A stretch of 64,000 nucleotides of DNA from Oscillospiraceae bacterium (GTDB lineage: Bacteria; Bacillota; Clostridia; Oscillospirales; CAG-272), in contig SVRQ01000008.1 of assembly GCA_015064725.1 (NCBI GenBank), positions 18,416-82,415 on the forward strand. Reading direction: 5' to 3'. Position 1 is the stretch's first letter, and each line of letters opens with the position of its first letter. Positions 9,658-18,800 of this stretch are shown here, piece after piece. The translations under genes were made by a program, and so were the position numbers. The notes below the pieces were generated by a model. The model ran no database searches, had not been told where the DNA came from, and saw nothing but the letters and a program-made list of their open reading frames with translations.

Positions 9658-11604
9658 ATGTCGAGCTTTATAAAAGGCAATAAGATTTGGCACAGAATAG
9701 AGAAAAAAATTCTCATTTCAGAGGGGAAAGAAACGGAGCCGGGGCTTTGCGGAGCTTTCACGCTTGACAGCACCGTGCGCTTCATTCTCGATATGAAGAT
9801 TTCCGCAAAGAGCGCCAAGATGATATTCATTTCCGACGCAAACGGTAAAAGACAGGAATTTGAAATGATCTCGGACTGTGACGGAAACTTTTTTGCAGAG
9901 ATCCCTATGAAGAGCATCTGCGAAAAAAGCGGGTTGTTCTTTTATGAGTACTTGCTTAATACCGCGCACGGCGATTTCTACGTCGTGCGCGACAACGCCG
10001 ACTTTACGGAAAAGATCATAGATAAAGAGCCGAACGGCGAAGAACGCTTTCAGCTCCTAATTTATGAAAAAAGGGAACGATACCCCGAATTTTTCCGCGG
10101 CGGCATTGCGTATCAGATATTTGTAGATAGATTTTTCCGCGGCGGAAACGAACCTCTCAAGTCCGATGCCGAGCTTAATCCCGATTGGTACGGCGGCGTT
10201 CCCGCTTATTTCCGTCCGGGAGATAAAGAATTCAAAAACAACGTGTTTTTCGGCGGGGATCTTCCCGGCGTTGAAAAGAAGCTTTCATATATAGCTTCCC
10301 TTGGAGTTACGACCGTATATCTTAATCCAATATTCCTTTCCTCCTCGACGCATAAATACGATACGGCGGATTATATGCAGATAGACCCGATGTTTGGCGG
10401 CGAAGAGGGTTTTCGTTCCTTTATGAAGGCGGCGAAAAAGCACGGGATCTCCGTTATCCTCGACGGTGTTTTTAACCATACGGGCGATGACAGTATATAT
10501 TTCAATAAATACGGAAAATACGATACTGTCGGGGCGTATCAATCCAAGGACTCCCCCTATGCCGAATGGTATAATTTTACGGATTTTCCGGAAGAATACG
10601 AATCTTGGTGGGGCTTTAAAAATCTTCCCCGTGTTATGAGCGATACCCCGTCATATAAAAAATTCCTCTTCGGAGAGGACGGCGTTATCCGCAAATACAT
10701 CCGCGAGGGTATTTGCGGTTGGAGGCTTGACGTTGCGGATGAGCTTTCCGATGAATTTTTGGAGGAGCTTGCCGCCTCCGCTAGGGAAGAGAGAGCAGAT
10801 GCTCTTGTTCTGGGCGAGGTGTGGGAGGATGCTTCCAATAAGGTGTCCTACGGCAAGCGGCGTTCCTATTTTTCGGGCAAGGAGCTTGACTCCGTTATGA
10901 ATTATCCGATGCGTGAGGCGATAATCGCTTACGTTCGCCACGGTGATATGTGGAAGTTCTTGCGGACGGCAAACTCCCTTTACTATAACTATCCCAGAGA
11001 AATGACACATCAGCTGCTCAACCTGCTCGGCTCGCACGACACAGTGCGCGCTATCACGATGCTTGCGGGTTCCAGCAGCGAAGGGCTCTCCTCCGATATG
11101 CTTGCGGAAAAGCGTATGACTCAGGAGGAGTATAAGCTTGGCGTAAAGAGGCTCAAGCTTGCATATTTTATCCTTGCTACGATACCCGGTGTGCCGTGTA
11201 TCTATTACGGCGATGAGATCGGAATGGAGGGGGAAAAAGACCCCTTTAACCGCAGACCGTACCCTTGGGGCAGAGAAAACCACGATCTTCTGCGTTACTT
11301 CCGTAAGGTCGGAAGGATGAGAAGAAGGGAAGATGCGTTTGCCGACGCAGATTTTGAGATTATGTATATTGACCGTTCGATTCTTGTTTTTGAACGCAGA
11401 AAGGATGACGATATATTTGTCATCGTGGTCAATCGCTCAAAAGATACGTATTCCTTCTCCGCAAAGGGCGAAGCGCAGGAAATATTCAACCAGCGTGCGG
11501 AAAGCCGTTTCGATGTTAAGAGTATGAGTGCGTATTGCTTTAAAATAAACAAGGATACAAAGTACGGCGTAATGCCCAAGCTTAAAATATCCGATGAAAA
11601 ATAA
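9658..11604 (+). CDS. GH13 alpha-glucan hydrolase (neopullulanase / maltodextrin glucosidase type)
   Basis: The protein has 648 residues. An N-terminal beta-sandwich-like region (1-130) precedes a GH13 barrel starting at GGIAYQIFVDRFFRGG. Catalytic residues are nucleophile Asp358 in WRLDVADE, acid/base Glu387 in LGEVWEDA and Asp461 in LGSHDT. The segment between the VDRFF motif and the barrel, and the calcium-like loop region, resemble cyclomaltodextrinase, neopullulanase and MalZ. No signal peptide is seen, so it probably acts on cytosolic maltodextrins or glycogen debranching products. It starts 7 bases after glgP. The exact bond specificity cannot be read from the sequence. Confidence 0.85.
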   Translation: MSSFIKGNKIWHRIEKKILISEGKETEPGLCGAFTLDSTVRFILDMKISAKSAKMIFISDANGKRQEFEMISDCDGNFFAEIPMKSICEKSGLFFYEYLLNTAHGDFYVVRDNADFTEKIIDKEPNGEERFQLLIYEKRERYPEFFRGGIAYQIFVDRFFRGGNEPLKSDAELNPDWYGGVPAYFRPGDKEFKNNVFFGGDLPGVEKKLSYIASLGVTTVYLNPIFLSSSTHKYDTADYMQIDPMFGGEEGFRSFMKAAKKHGISVILDGVFNHTGDDSIYFNKYGKYDTVGAYQSKDSPYAEWYNFTDFPEEYESWWGFKNLPRVMSDTPSYKKFLFGEDGVIRKYIREGICGWRLDVADELSDEFLEELAASAREERADALVLGEVWEDASNKVSYGKRRSYFSGKELDSVMNYPMREAIIAYVRHGDMWKFLRTANSLYYNYPREMTHQLLNLLGSHDTVRAITMLAGSSSEGLSSDMLAEKRMTQEEYKLGVKRLKLAYFILATIPGVPCIYYGDEIGMEGEKDPFNRRPYPWGRENHDLLRYFRKVGRMRRREDAFADADFEIMYIDRSILVFERRKDDDIFVIVVNRSKDTYSFSAKGEAQEIFNQRAESRFDVKSMSAYCFKINKDTKYGVMPKLKISDEK

Positions 11605-11920
11605 GATATTAAAAGGTCTTTCGGCATTTGTTTGCGTAATATCGGTTCTGCTTCTTTCTTGCTCGTGCGCGGATGCGGATATAGTTGTATCGTGCGGCGG
11701 AAACGAAACAGAGCAAAGCGAAAAGATTTTGCAAACGGAAAAGCTTTTTGCTTTGACGGTGAATATTTCCACGGGAACCTTTCATTTGAGCGAAGATTGC
11801 CGATATGCCAAAAATGCCAAAGAAGAAAATAAAAATATAATTTTCTATTCCGACGTGCAGACGGCGATAGAGGATGGATACACGCCCTGTTCCGTCTGTG
11901 CGGGAGAATATAAAAACTGA
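11594..11920 (+). CDS. Small lipoprotein with Cys-rich Ada-like mini-domain
   Basis: The protein has 108 residues. A lipoprotein signal (charged MKNKILK, hydrophobic 9-22, lipobox-like LLLSC) is followed by a linker and a compact C-terminal unit with His-x4-Cys at FHLSEDCRYAK and Cys-x2-Cys at GYTPCSVC. This spacing resembles the small domain with Ada-type Cys residues (H/C..C..PC..C) often seen at the end of secreted nucleases and ComEC-like proteins. It overlaps the end of the GH13 gene by 11 bases and is 12 bases from the GH31 gene, so it is part of the operon. Its role in glucan metabolism is unclear. Confidence 0.6.
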   Translation: MKNKILKGLSAFVCVISVLLLSCSCADADIVVSCGGNETEQSEKILQTEKLFALTVNISTGTFHLSEDCRYAKNAKEENKNIIFYSDVQTAIEDGYTPCSVCAGEYKN

Positions 11921-11932
11921 ACGGAGGAAAAA

Positions 11933-14146
11933 ATGGTTAATTTTGAAACCGTATTTGCAAGAAAAAAATTGCAGATCTCAGTCTATGCGGAAAACGTTGT
12001 CCGCATCAGAGTGAGCGAAAATTTCGAACCCACTCTCTTTGAACAATATAAGATCTACAGAGCTCCCGATGAAACGGGAGAGGTAATTATAGACGGTGTT
12101 AAAACGGGCAAACTCAAGGTTACTTACGAAGGCGGAAAGATAACTTTTTCGTCCGATAAATTCAGCAGAGTTATCGACCTTGACAACTCCGACGTTGCAG
12201 AGATCAAGGAGTATATGAACGAAAAGCTCAACGCTTTCCACGATGAACACGTTGTTATCATCGGCTCGGAAGACGAGGAGCAGCTTGAAACAAAGACAAA
12301 GGAATTCCAGACAGACCCAAAATATATTACGGTAAAAACGGACAAGGACCTTTTTTACGGTCTTGGCGAAAGCAATACGGACAGACTTATCCTCAACGGT
12401 AAAACATACCGCGAGCGTGTCGTATATCAGAAATATGAATTCCCCATTCCGTTTCTTATGACTCCCGGCGGTTACGGTATCCTTGCGAACACATCCTTTT
12501 GGCACGGTATTGACGTCTGTGCGAGAAAGGATGACGAAATAATTTGGTATCTGCCCCAGGGCGATATTGACTTTATGATATTTGCCGGCGATACTATGCG
12601 CGATATCCTTGAACGCTATACTTACGTTGTCGGCCGCCCCGCGCTCCTTCCCAAGTGGGCGTACGGTCTTACGTTTATCGAGCTTTGCCAAGCTACGCAG
12701 TTTGACGTTATGGCGGACGCGGAACGCTTCCGCACACACGGCATCCCCTGCAGCGCAATAAGCCTTGAGCCGGGCTGGACTGTAAGACGTTACGATTTCT
12801 CCACCGAAAAGGTTTGGAACAGGGACAGATATTATATCAACGATTGGGCGCGCGGCGATAAACCCAATCCCAGCTTCTTCTCCGCGGCGCTCAAGCGCAC
12901 GGGCTTCCGCCTCCACCTTTGGATGTGCTGCCAGTTTGACTTTACCGCGCACGAGGAAAGACAGCTTGGCAAGGAATGCGCTCCGGAAATTCCCGCATTC
13001 TTCGATCATCTCCGTCAGTTCTGCAATGACGGCGCGGACTCCTTCAAGGTTGACCCTTGCCGTATGGTAGATACCTCCGACGAAACAAAGATATATGCAA
13101 ACGGCAGAAGCGAAGCGGAAATGCACAGCTTGCTCCAGACACTTCTTGTTAAAGAAATGTACAACGGTGCGAAGAAACACCGCGGAAACGTTCGTCCTAT
13201 GCACCACTATTGCGGCGGTTATACAGGCACGAGCGCATATACAGCAACAAACACGGGCGACACGGGCGGCGGTCTTAATACGCTTGCGTGGATCCTTAAC
13301 TGCGGTATGTCCGGTGTTTCCAACCTCACTTGCGATATGAATATCTTCAATACACAGGGTATTCATTATGCGTTCTTCACGGGTTGGTGCCAGCTCAACT
13401 CTTGGGCGGGCTTTGAACATCCTTGGTGGGCAGGCGAAAAGCATTATAATATCTTTAAATTCTATGATATTATGCGCTATGCGCTTATGCCTTACATCTA
13501 CTCCGCTTCCATTGAAGCAAACGCAACAGGTACTCCTATCTGCCGTGCGCTTCCTCTCATATTTGATGATGAAGAAGCAAACGATCTTGTGTATGAGTAT
13601 ATGTTCGGCGATAACTTCCTTGTTGGCGCATTTACGGATAAGATCTATTTGCCCCAGGGCTACGTTTGGTATGATGCTTGGACGGGCGAAGAATACGAGG
13701 GCGGACAGGAAATTTCCATTTCCGTACCCGAAGATCGCGGCGGTCCTCTCTTTATCCGCGGCGGCGCTATCATCCCCACGGAAAAACCGAAGCAGTACGA
13801 AGATGACGTTAATACAAAGGACCTTATTCTCAACCTCTATCCTTACGGAAAGAGCGAATACACGCTTTATGAAGATGACGGCGTAACGTTCGATTATGAG
13901 CAGGGCGAACGTGCTTCCACTCGCTTTGAAATGATGGCTACGCGCGAAGGCTGCACACTTACCATCGGCAACCGCGAAGGTTACTTCAACGGTATGGCAG
14001 AGGGCAGAACTTATTCCGCAAACGTTCGTTTGCACGCAGCGCCCGCAAGCGTTAAGGTTGACGGCAAGAGCGTATTCTTTGAATATGCAGACGGCTTTGC
14101 TAAGTTCGAGATCGGCAAAGGCAAGCTTGTTGAAATTGAATATTGA
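11933..14146 (+). CDS. GH31 family glycosidase (alpha-glucosidase/alpha-xylosidase type)
   Basis: The 737 residues match GH31 enzymes, which are retaining exo-acting alpha-glycosidases. The N-terminal beta-sandwich ends in DLFYGLGESNTDRLILNG. The barrel starts near LPKWAYGLTF, the nucleophile Asp lies in DSFKVDPCRM, and the acid/base region is NTGDTGGGL. After the barrel come ALPLIFDDEEAN, DNFLVGAF and YVWYDAWTGEEYEGG, which are typical GH31 C-terminal signatures. No signal peptide is present. As the last gene of the glycogen operon it probably trims alpha-glucans or isomalto-type oligosaccharides in the cytosol. GGAGG precedes the ATG. Confidence 0.85.
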   Translation: MVNFETVFARKKLQISVYAENVVRIRVSENFEPTLFEQYKIYRAPDETGEVIIDGVKTGKLKVTYEGGKITFSSDKFSRVIDLDNSDVAEIKEYMNEKLNAFHDEHVVIIGSEDEEQLETKTKEFQTDPKYITVKTDKDLFYGLGESNTDRLILNGKTYRERVVYQKYEFPIPFLMTPGGYGILANTSFWHGIDVCARKDDEIIWYLPQGDIDFMIFAGDTMRDILERYTYVVGRPALLPKWAYGLTFIELCQATQFDVMADAERFRTHGIPCSAISLEPGWTVRRYDFSTEKVWNRDRYYINDWARGDKPNPSFFSAALKRTGFRLHLWMCCQFDFTAHEERQLGKECAPEIPAFFDHLRQFCNDGADSFKVDPCRMVDTSDETKIYANGRSEAEMHSLLQTLLVKEMYNGAKKHRGNVRPMHHYCGGYTGTSAYTATNTGDTGGGLNTLAWILNCGMSGVSNLTCDMNIFNTQGIHYAFFTGWCQLNSWAGFEHPWWAGEKHYNIFKFYDIMRYALMPYIYSASIEANATGTPICRALPLIFDDEEANDLVYEYMFGDNFLVGAFTDKIYLPQGYVWYDAWTGEEYEGGQEISISVPEDRGGPLFIRGGAIIPTEKPKQYEDDVNTKDLILNLYPYGKSEYTLYEDDGVTFDYEQGERASTRFEMMATREGCTLTIGNREGYFNGMAEGRTYSANVRLHAAPASVKVDGKSVFFEYADGFAKFEIGKGKLVEIEY

Positions 14147-14160
14147 TATAAATAAAATGA

Positions 14161-14194
14161 AAACACTCGTTGCGAAAGCAACGAGTGTTTTTTA
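14161..14194 (+). terminator. Rho-independent terminator of the glycogen operon (bidirectional)
   Basis: A 14-base perfect stem (14161-14174 with 14179-14192) closes on a GAAA loop and is followed by a T-run. It stands 14 bases after the GH31 stop and touches the stop of the convergent small gene, so it can serve both strands. Confidence 0.92.
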
Positions 14195-14569
14195 TACTAT
14201 CGGGAAAGTTATTTCATCATTCCACACGGGAATAGGCTCATAATTCAAATAAAGCAAATATTTATCTAAAATTTCAAAAAATAAGTAAAGTGCTTTTGTT
14301 TCATCGTGTTCGCGCTCTAATATCAAAGAAAAACAACAGTGTGCGGAAAGTTCTGTTTTTAAATATTCGGCGGTAAATTCGTTAAGCCCATTTGGCAATA
14401 GATTGTGGGTTTGAGAGTTTTTTGATATTTTCATAGCAAAATCATAACCATTAGACCAATGCCAAAAATTTGTTAGGGAAGTCTTACCAAGAATAAGAGC
14501 TGGTCGGAATTTTAATCTTGATAAGATGATTCTTTCGGCAGGGGAAATATCGATAATATCTTCTTTCAT
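14192..14569 (-). CDS. Hypothetical protein, 125 aa
   Basis: I do not recognise this protein. It is soluble-looking, of mixed charge, with no signal peptide or membrane segment. Visible stretches include FWHWSNGYDFAMKIS and ALYLFFEILDKYLLYLNYEP near the end. AAAGGAAC lies 7 bases before the ATG at 14569, which supports a real gene. Its stop falls inside the hairpin of the glycogen-operon terminator. Base composition is more AT-rich than the operon to its left, so it may be a recent arrival. Confidence 0.6.
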   Translation of the reverse strand: MKEDIIDISPAERIILSRLKFRPALILGKTSLTNFWHWSNGYDFAMKISKNSQTHNLLPNGLNEFTAEYLKTELSAHCCFSLILEREHDETKALYLFFEILDKYLLYLNYEPIPVWNDEITFPIV

Positions 14570-14671
14570 AAAAGTTCCTTTCGAATTGGTACTGCGAAAA
14601 TTTTATAACATAAAAGTAGTTGTCTTTCAACGATTGTTGGCGTAATTTATCGATTTCAGGCGAATGAAATC

Positions 14672-14841
14672 TTTGCCTTGCGGCAAATGTGAAATAAATT
14701 CCTTGCGGAATTTGTGAAATTTGATGCTTTCGCATCAAGTGAAATTAAATCCACCTACTCGCCGTCGAGGCGAATTTCACACTCCGCGGGCGTATTTCAC
14801 ATTGCGAAGTAATTTTTCACCCACCCGCAAGGGTGGATTTA
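14672..14841. repeat. Multi-hairpin repeat with inverted GTGAAAT / ATTTCAC spacers
   Basis: Successive short hairpins are separated by one 7-base spacer. On the left, the stems at 14672-14687, 14696-14713 and 14721-14738 are each followed by GTGAAAT (14689-14695, 14714-14720, 14739-14745). On the right, the stems at about 14759-14773, 14781-14793 and 14801-14813 are followed by the reverse complement ATTTCAC (14774-14780, 14794-14800) and TTTTCAC (14814-14820). TAAATCCACC at 14746-14755 pairs with the end of the element (14832-14841). Stems keep pairing while their sequence varies. The element could be a non-autonomous mobile or structured-RNA element. Confidence 0.75.
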
Positions 14842-14845
14842 GTTG

Positions 14846-14877
14846 AAAAACCGACTTGTTGAAACAAGTCGGTTTTT
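14846..14877 (-). terminator. Terminator of ssrA
   Basis: A 14-base stem containing CCGACTTGTT and AACAAGTCGG has A/T tracts on both sides and directly follows the 3' CCA end of the tmRNA on the minus strand. Confidence 0.9.
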
Positions 14878-14878
14878 C

Positions 14879-15232
14879 TGGTGGAGGCGAGGGGAATCGA
14901 ACCCCTGTCCGAAAATCTATTCATATAGCTTTCTCCGAGCGCAGTTTATCTTTTAAAATTCCCTTGCAGAGCCGCCGATAAACAGGCTGCTTTGCTTGGT
15001 AGCTTTTTTATGCGTGACAGCTTCAAAAGCAAAAAGGCCGTTCACGTTCACCGCTGAATGATGCCCGAGCCGAAGTCGCGGTACTCATCGGGCGGACATC
15101 GCCGCACTTAGGCAGCGAGAGCTACTTTATTATTGTTAGCGTTTAATTTTAAGTTTGAGGTTGTTTAACGAGTTACCACATCTCGGCTCGCTTACCATAC
15201 TGCAAAATCCCCGTCGAAACCTTTACGCCCCC
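14879..15232 (-). ncRNA. ssrA: tmRNA (ssrA)
   Basis: Together with SmpB this RNA rescues ribosomes stalled on broken mRNAs and adds a degradation tag. The 5' end GGGGGCGTAAAGGTTTCGAC and the 3' end with T-arm GGTTCGATTCC and encoded CCA form a 7-bp acceptor stem with one G-U pair. The tag reading frame runs from the resume codon GCT at 15140 to a TAA at 15108 and encodes ANNNKVALAA, giving a tag (A)ANNNKVALAA. It is a one-piece tmRNA of about 354 bases. smpB lies 41 bases upstream in the same direction. Confidence 0.97.
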
Positions 15233-15272
15233 ATAATTCCGCCTTGCGCGGAAAAGAGAGAGGAAAATTTGC

Positions 15273-15746
15273 TTATTTGTATCTTTCGCGTTCATACCTG
15301 TCGATATCGCGCTTTTCGGCTTTAAGAGCTTCCGTTTCGCGTTTATCCCAAAGCTTTTTACCTTTGCAAACGCCCACTTCAACTTTCAAATTTTTGCCGG
15401 AAAAGTACATAGAGAGGGGAACAAGTGTATAACCCTCCTTACCGATCTTCATAAAAAGCTTCAATATTTCTTTTTTGTGCATAAGAAGCTTTCTGTCGCG
15501 CAGAGGATCGAGGTTGAATATATTGCCTTTTTCGTAAGGGCTTATGTGGATACCTGTTACAAAAAGCTCGCCCTCTTCGATATAGCAGTAAGAGTCTTTC
15601 ATATTTACGGTGCCTGCACGGATAGATTTGACCTCTGTTCCCGAAAGAACGATGCCTGCTTCGTAAGTTTCCTCTACAAAATAATCGTGGCGCGCTTTGC
15701 GATTTTGCGCCGCGTATTTTTTATCTTTTTCAGCCACGAATATCAC
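15273..15746 (-). CDS. smpB: SsrA-binding protein SmpB
   Basis: This small RNA-binding protein carries alanyl-tmRNA to the stalled ribosome in trans-translation. The 157 residues start with the family core KYAAQNRKARHDYFVEETYEAGIVLSGTEVKS split over residues 8-40. The OB-fold follows with HISPYEKGNIFNLDPLRDRKLLMHKKEI, and the basic tail KGKKLWDKRETEALKAEKRD is the part that becomes helical in the mRNA channel. It is directly upstream of ssrA on the same strand, the usual arrangement. Confidence 0.97.
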   Translation of the reverse strand: MIFVAEKDKKYAAQNRKARHDYFVEETYEAGIVLSGTEVKSIRAGTVNMKDSYCYIEEGELFVTGIHISPYEKGNIFNLDPLRDRKLLMHKKEILKLFMKIGKEGYTLVPLSMYFSGKNLKVEVGVCKGKKLWDKRETEALKAEKRDIDRYERERYK

Positions 15747-15769
15747 CTCTCTGTAATATGGTATTGATT

Positions 15770-15798
15770 ATTATACCATAAATTATATCTTTAGTCAA
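15770..15798 (-). promoter_or_regulatory. Promoter of smpB
   Basis: Read on the minus strand, TTGACT (15793-15798) and TATAAT (15770-15775) have a 17-base spacer and stand 24 bases from the smpB start. The transcript could include ssrA. Confidence 0.75.
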
Positions 15799-15817
15799 GA
15801 AAAATATAATTTAGCTT

Positions 15818-15854
15818 GATAAAAGCAAAGGCATATTTCGCCTTTGCTTTTATC
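15818..15854 (-). terminator. Terminator after the GH106-like gene
   Basis: A 15-base perfect stem (15818-15832 with 15840-15854) containing GCAAAGGC and GCCTTTGC lies 18 bases after the stop of the minus-strand glycosidase gene. Confidence 0.85.
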
Positions 15855-15872
15855 ATATATGCGGTTTTACTG

Positions 15873-18800
15873 TTATTTTGTCAAAATTCGCGGCGCGGTA
15901 AGTATGCCCGTACGGACAAGCATATATTCATCTGTCCAGAATCTGTCTCCCGTGCGCCAGGAATCGGGTCCCGTCCATTTGAGAAATTCGTCTGTCTTGT
16001 GAAGCTGACCGAACGTATTCATACGGTTTCCGTAAAGGATGAGGTCAACGGTGTGTTCACCCTCGGAAAGCTCGCCGAGATAAAGCCTGTGCGGCGGAAA
16101 ATCCACATATCCTTTTTCTTCGCCGTCAACCAAGACCTTGATGACTGCGCCGCGGTATTTGCCGACCTCGATCGTCTTTTGACCGCCGCCGTTTATTTTG
16201 AAGCTGTATCTTACGTTGCCGCCGTAGAATGCGAGCTTCTGGTCAACTATATCCTTAAAGTAAAGAACGTCGGGAAGCTCCGTGATAACGGGGTAATATC
16301 CACGCACCTCAACGCCGAAATTGCCGAGCAGGTAGCAGGATTCGATGGAGTTCACGTTTCCGAAGCGAAGTGTGACAAGTATCTCGTTTTCACCCTTACG
16401 TATTTTGGGCAGAGGAATACGGCATATAGCATCATCAACGTAAGTGCCTACAACCTTTACGGGAACGTCCTCTCCGTTGAATTTAAGCGTGAGATAATCG
16501 GGATATTCAAGCGCAAGCTCCGCGCCTTCATATTCTATTTCAGATTCAAAGGTAAAGCGCAGGTCCACAACGTCCTTAGGGTCTTTATTAAGCGGCATCT
16601 GCCAAGGCTGTACGCCTCTGCGTATCTGCACGTCTTCTCCCAAGGAACTGCGGATATACTTATCTGCTTTCAATACGTCAAGGGGTGCGTGCCATTTGCC
16701 GCCGTTTACGGAAAATTCAGCGCGGTCAAGCAGGAGCACGTTCGGCTCTTCAAGCGTATAGGAAGCTTTGTGAACGGGGTATTCCGCAGAGGAAAAACGT
16801 GTTTCAAAAAATACGTATCCGCCTTCCTCGGTATCCTTTCCGGGGGTAAGCTCCAAGAGCAGGGAATCGCAAAGCTTGGATACCCACGGGAAAATGGTTT
16901 TGCCGTTTTTATAGAAAACTTTAAGTTTGCGTTTTTCGCCTGTCATCGTACAATATTCTTGTACTTTCCATTCGCCGGTAAGTTCTATGCTAGTGCCTAT
17001 CATCGGGGAGCAATCATAATCTTCTTTATAAAGATGGCTTATGAAGATATGCTTTTTATCCCCATCGTTGCGAAGCTGATATATCACGTTTTCAAGAGGA
17101 TAGCCGTCGTTTTTGCTGATTTTTATGAAGCGGTATTTTTCAAGAGCATTTATGAGTGCGCTCTTTGACCAAGAAATGCAAATGCACTCTTTTGCAAAAT
17201 CCTTTGCTTCATCAGAGGGGATGGCATCAACAAAAGAGGGTGCTTCGCCCATAAAAATAACCTCTCCGCCTGCTTTGCGGAATTTTTTGAGCGCATCAAG
17301 CGTTGTTTTTCGTATAGTGTCGAGATATGGTACAATAACTGTTTTGTAAGTCATTTCCCCTATTGCAAAGCCTGTTTCCGTTTCGCGGTATTGCTCGGGA
17401 AGAAGGGATTCGGAGATAAAATCGAAATCCTGAAGACCGAGGAGGAGCCATTCTGTAAGCTGCTCGTGGCGGTTGCCAAGGTCGGAGCGATGCTCGCCCG
17501 TTTGGTCCGCAGGACCAAAGCTTAGCCAATAGGATTCGATCGGGTGGATAACTGCAACGTCAACGCAGGGTGTGCCGCGCGTCATTACGGTGTTGACTCT
17601 TGCAAAGTGGTCTTCGATGTGCTTGTATTCCTTGTACCAAGGGGATTGGTGACCGATCGCAGCGGGATAGTCGCGCTTTGCTTCGCCCCCCATAGACACC
17701 CAGTAAAGATGCGGAACGCGGTGCGTAACGCCAAGAGCCGCCTGCCAGTCGCCCTGAAGCTTGTGACCGCGGAAGTCGAAATCCCAGTTGGTTACGCCGT
17801 AAAGCTCGCTCATAACGCCTTCTTTTCCATATTGGTGTGCGGTGCTTTGCGCTTGCTTCGCTGTGTTGAGCTCGCGCTTGTCGCAAAGCATATCTATACC
17901 GGGAAGACCGAAGCCTCTGTAATGACGCATAGCTTCACCGATGGACATCGTTTGAGAGTACAAAGATTCTTCGTGCATCATATGACCGGTGAAAATGATC
18001 TTATTATCTTCACACCATTTACCGATATTATCGCAGAAGGCTTCCGCAAAGCGTTCCGTTGTGTGGTTGTGGTAGTGATAACGCAGGGGAGAGGGAACAC
18101 CGCTTGCATTTTCCCAAATGAGCACGGGCAGATTATCAAGAAGGCTCACGCCGTATTTTTCTTTAAACGTTTCGTCAAGGTCATTTGTGTAAGGAAGTAT
18201 TGCGGGTGCTTTTTTATCATAAGCGTGCGCCAGCGGATTTTTTGCTTTCATCTGCGGTTCGTCCGTGAATATCGTTGGAACGCTTCCGCCGAATTCGCCG
18301 CCAAACCATTTTTTGTATTGTTCGTGCGTGATATTTATAAAAGTATCTATAGATTCTTTACGCATAACGTCTGTATAACCCGCGTATTCCATATAAGCAA
18401 ACCATTTCTCGTGGCCTGCCGCAGCGTCTTCCGAAAGGGCAATACGTTTGTAAGAAACAAGCTTGCTCTGTGCATCAAGCTCCACGTCAAAGCAGGCGAG
18501 AAGAGTATATTCGTTGTTAGGAGCTTTTGATTTCGCTTTGTCCGCATCGGTTATCAGCGTGCCGTCATCGTAGGGTGTATAAGTAAAGCAGAGGAATTTT
18601 TGTCTGTTTTCGGGGTCTGCCTTTGCGGTAAAACCGCCCGCAGAACCGGAAGGCCATCTGTCCTCATCATAAAGGTAGGAATCCATTCCTATTTGCTTAC
18701 CCTTTTCAATGCAGGCACTGACAAGCTCCATAAATTCATCGGAAAGATAGGGTGTTGCCATACCTACGCGGGTGTGCATATAGTAGCCGCCGAACCCCAT

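Noticed and set aside
11978..14035. A 685-codon open frame antisense to the GH31 gene, and similar long antisense frames over glgB, fhs, the large GH106-like gene and the ABC genes
   Set aside because: Each lies fully inside a well-supported gene on the other strand, with no ribosome binding site or family match.
14484..14738. 84-codon minus-strand frame across the start of the 125-residue hypothetical gene
   Set aside because: It overlaps that gene in another frame and runs into the hairpin repeat; its residues come from repeat sequence.
14672..14841. Hairpin series as a CRISPR array or tRNA cluster
   Set aside because: The only repeated unit is 7 bases, stems differ, and no tRNA fold is present. 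The tRNA-like T-arm at 14884-14905 belongs to tmRNA.
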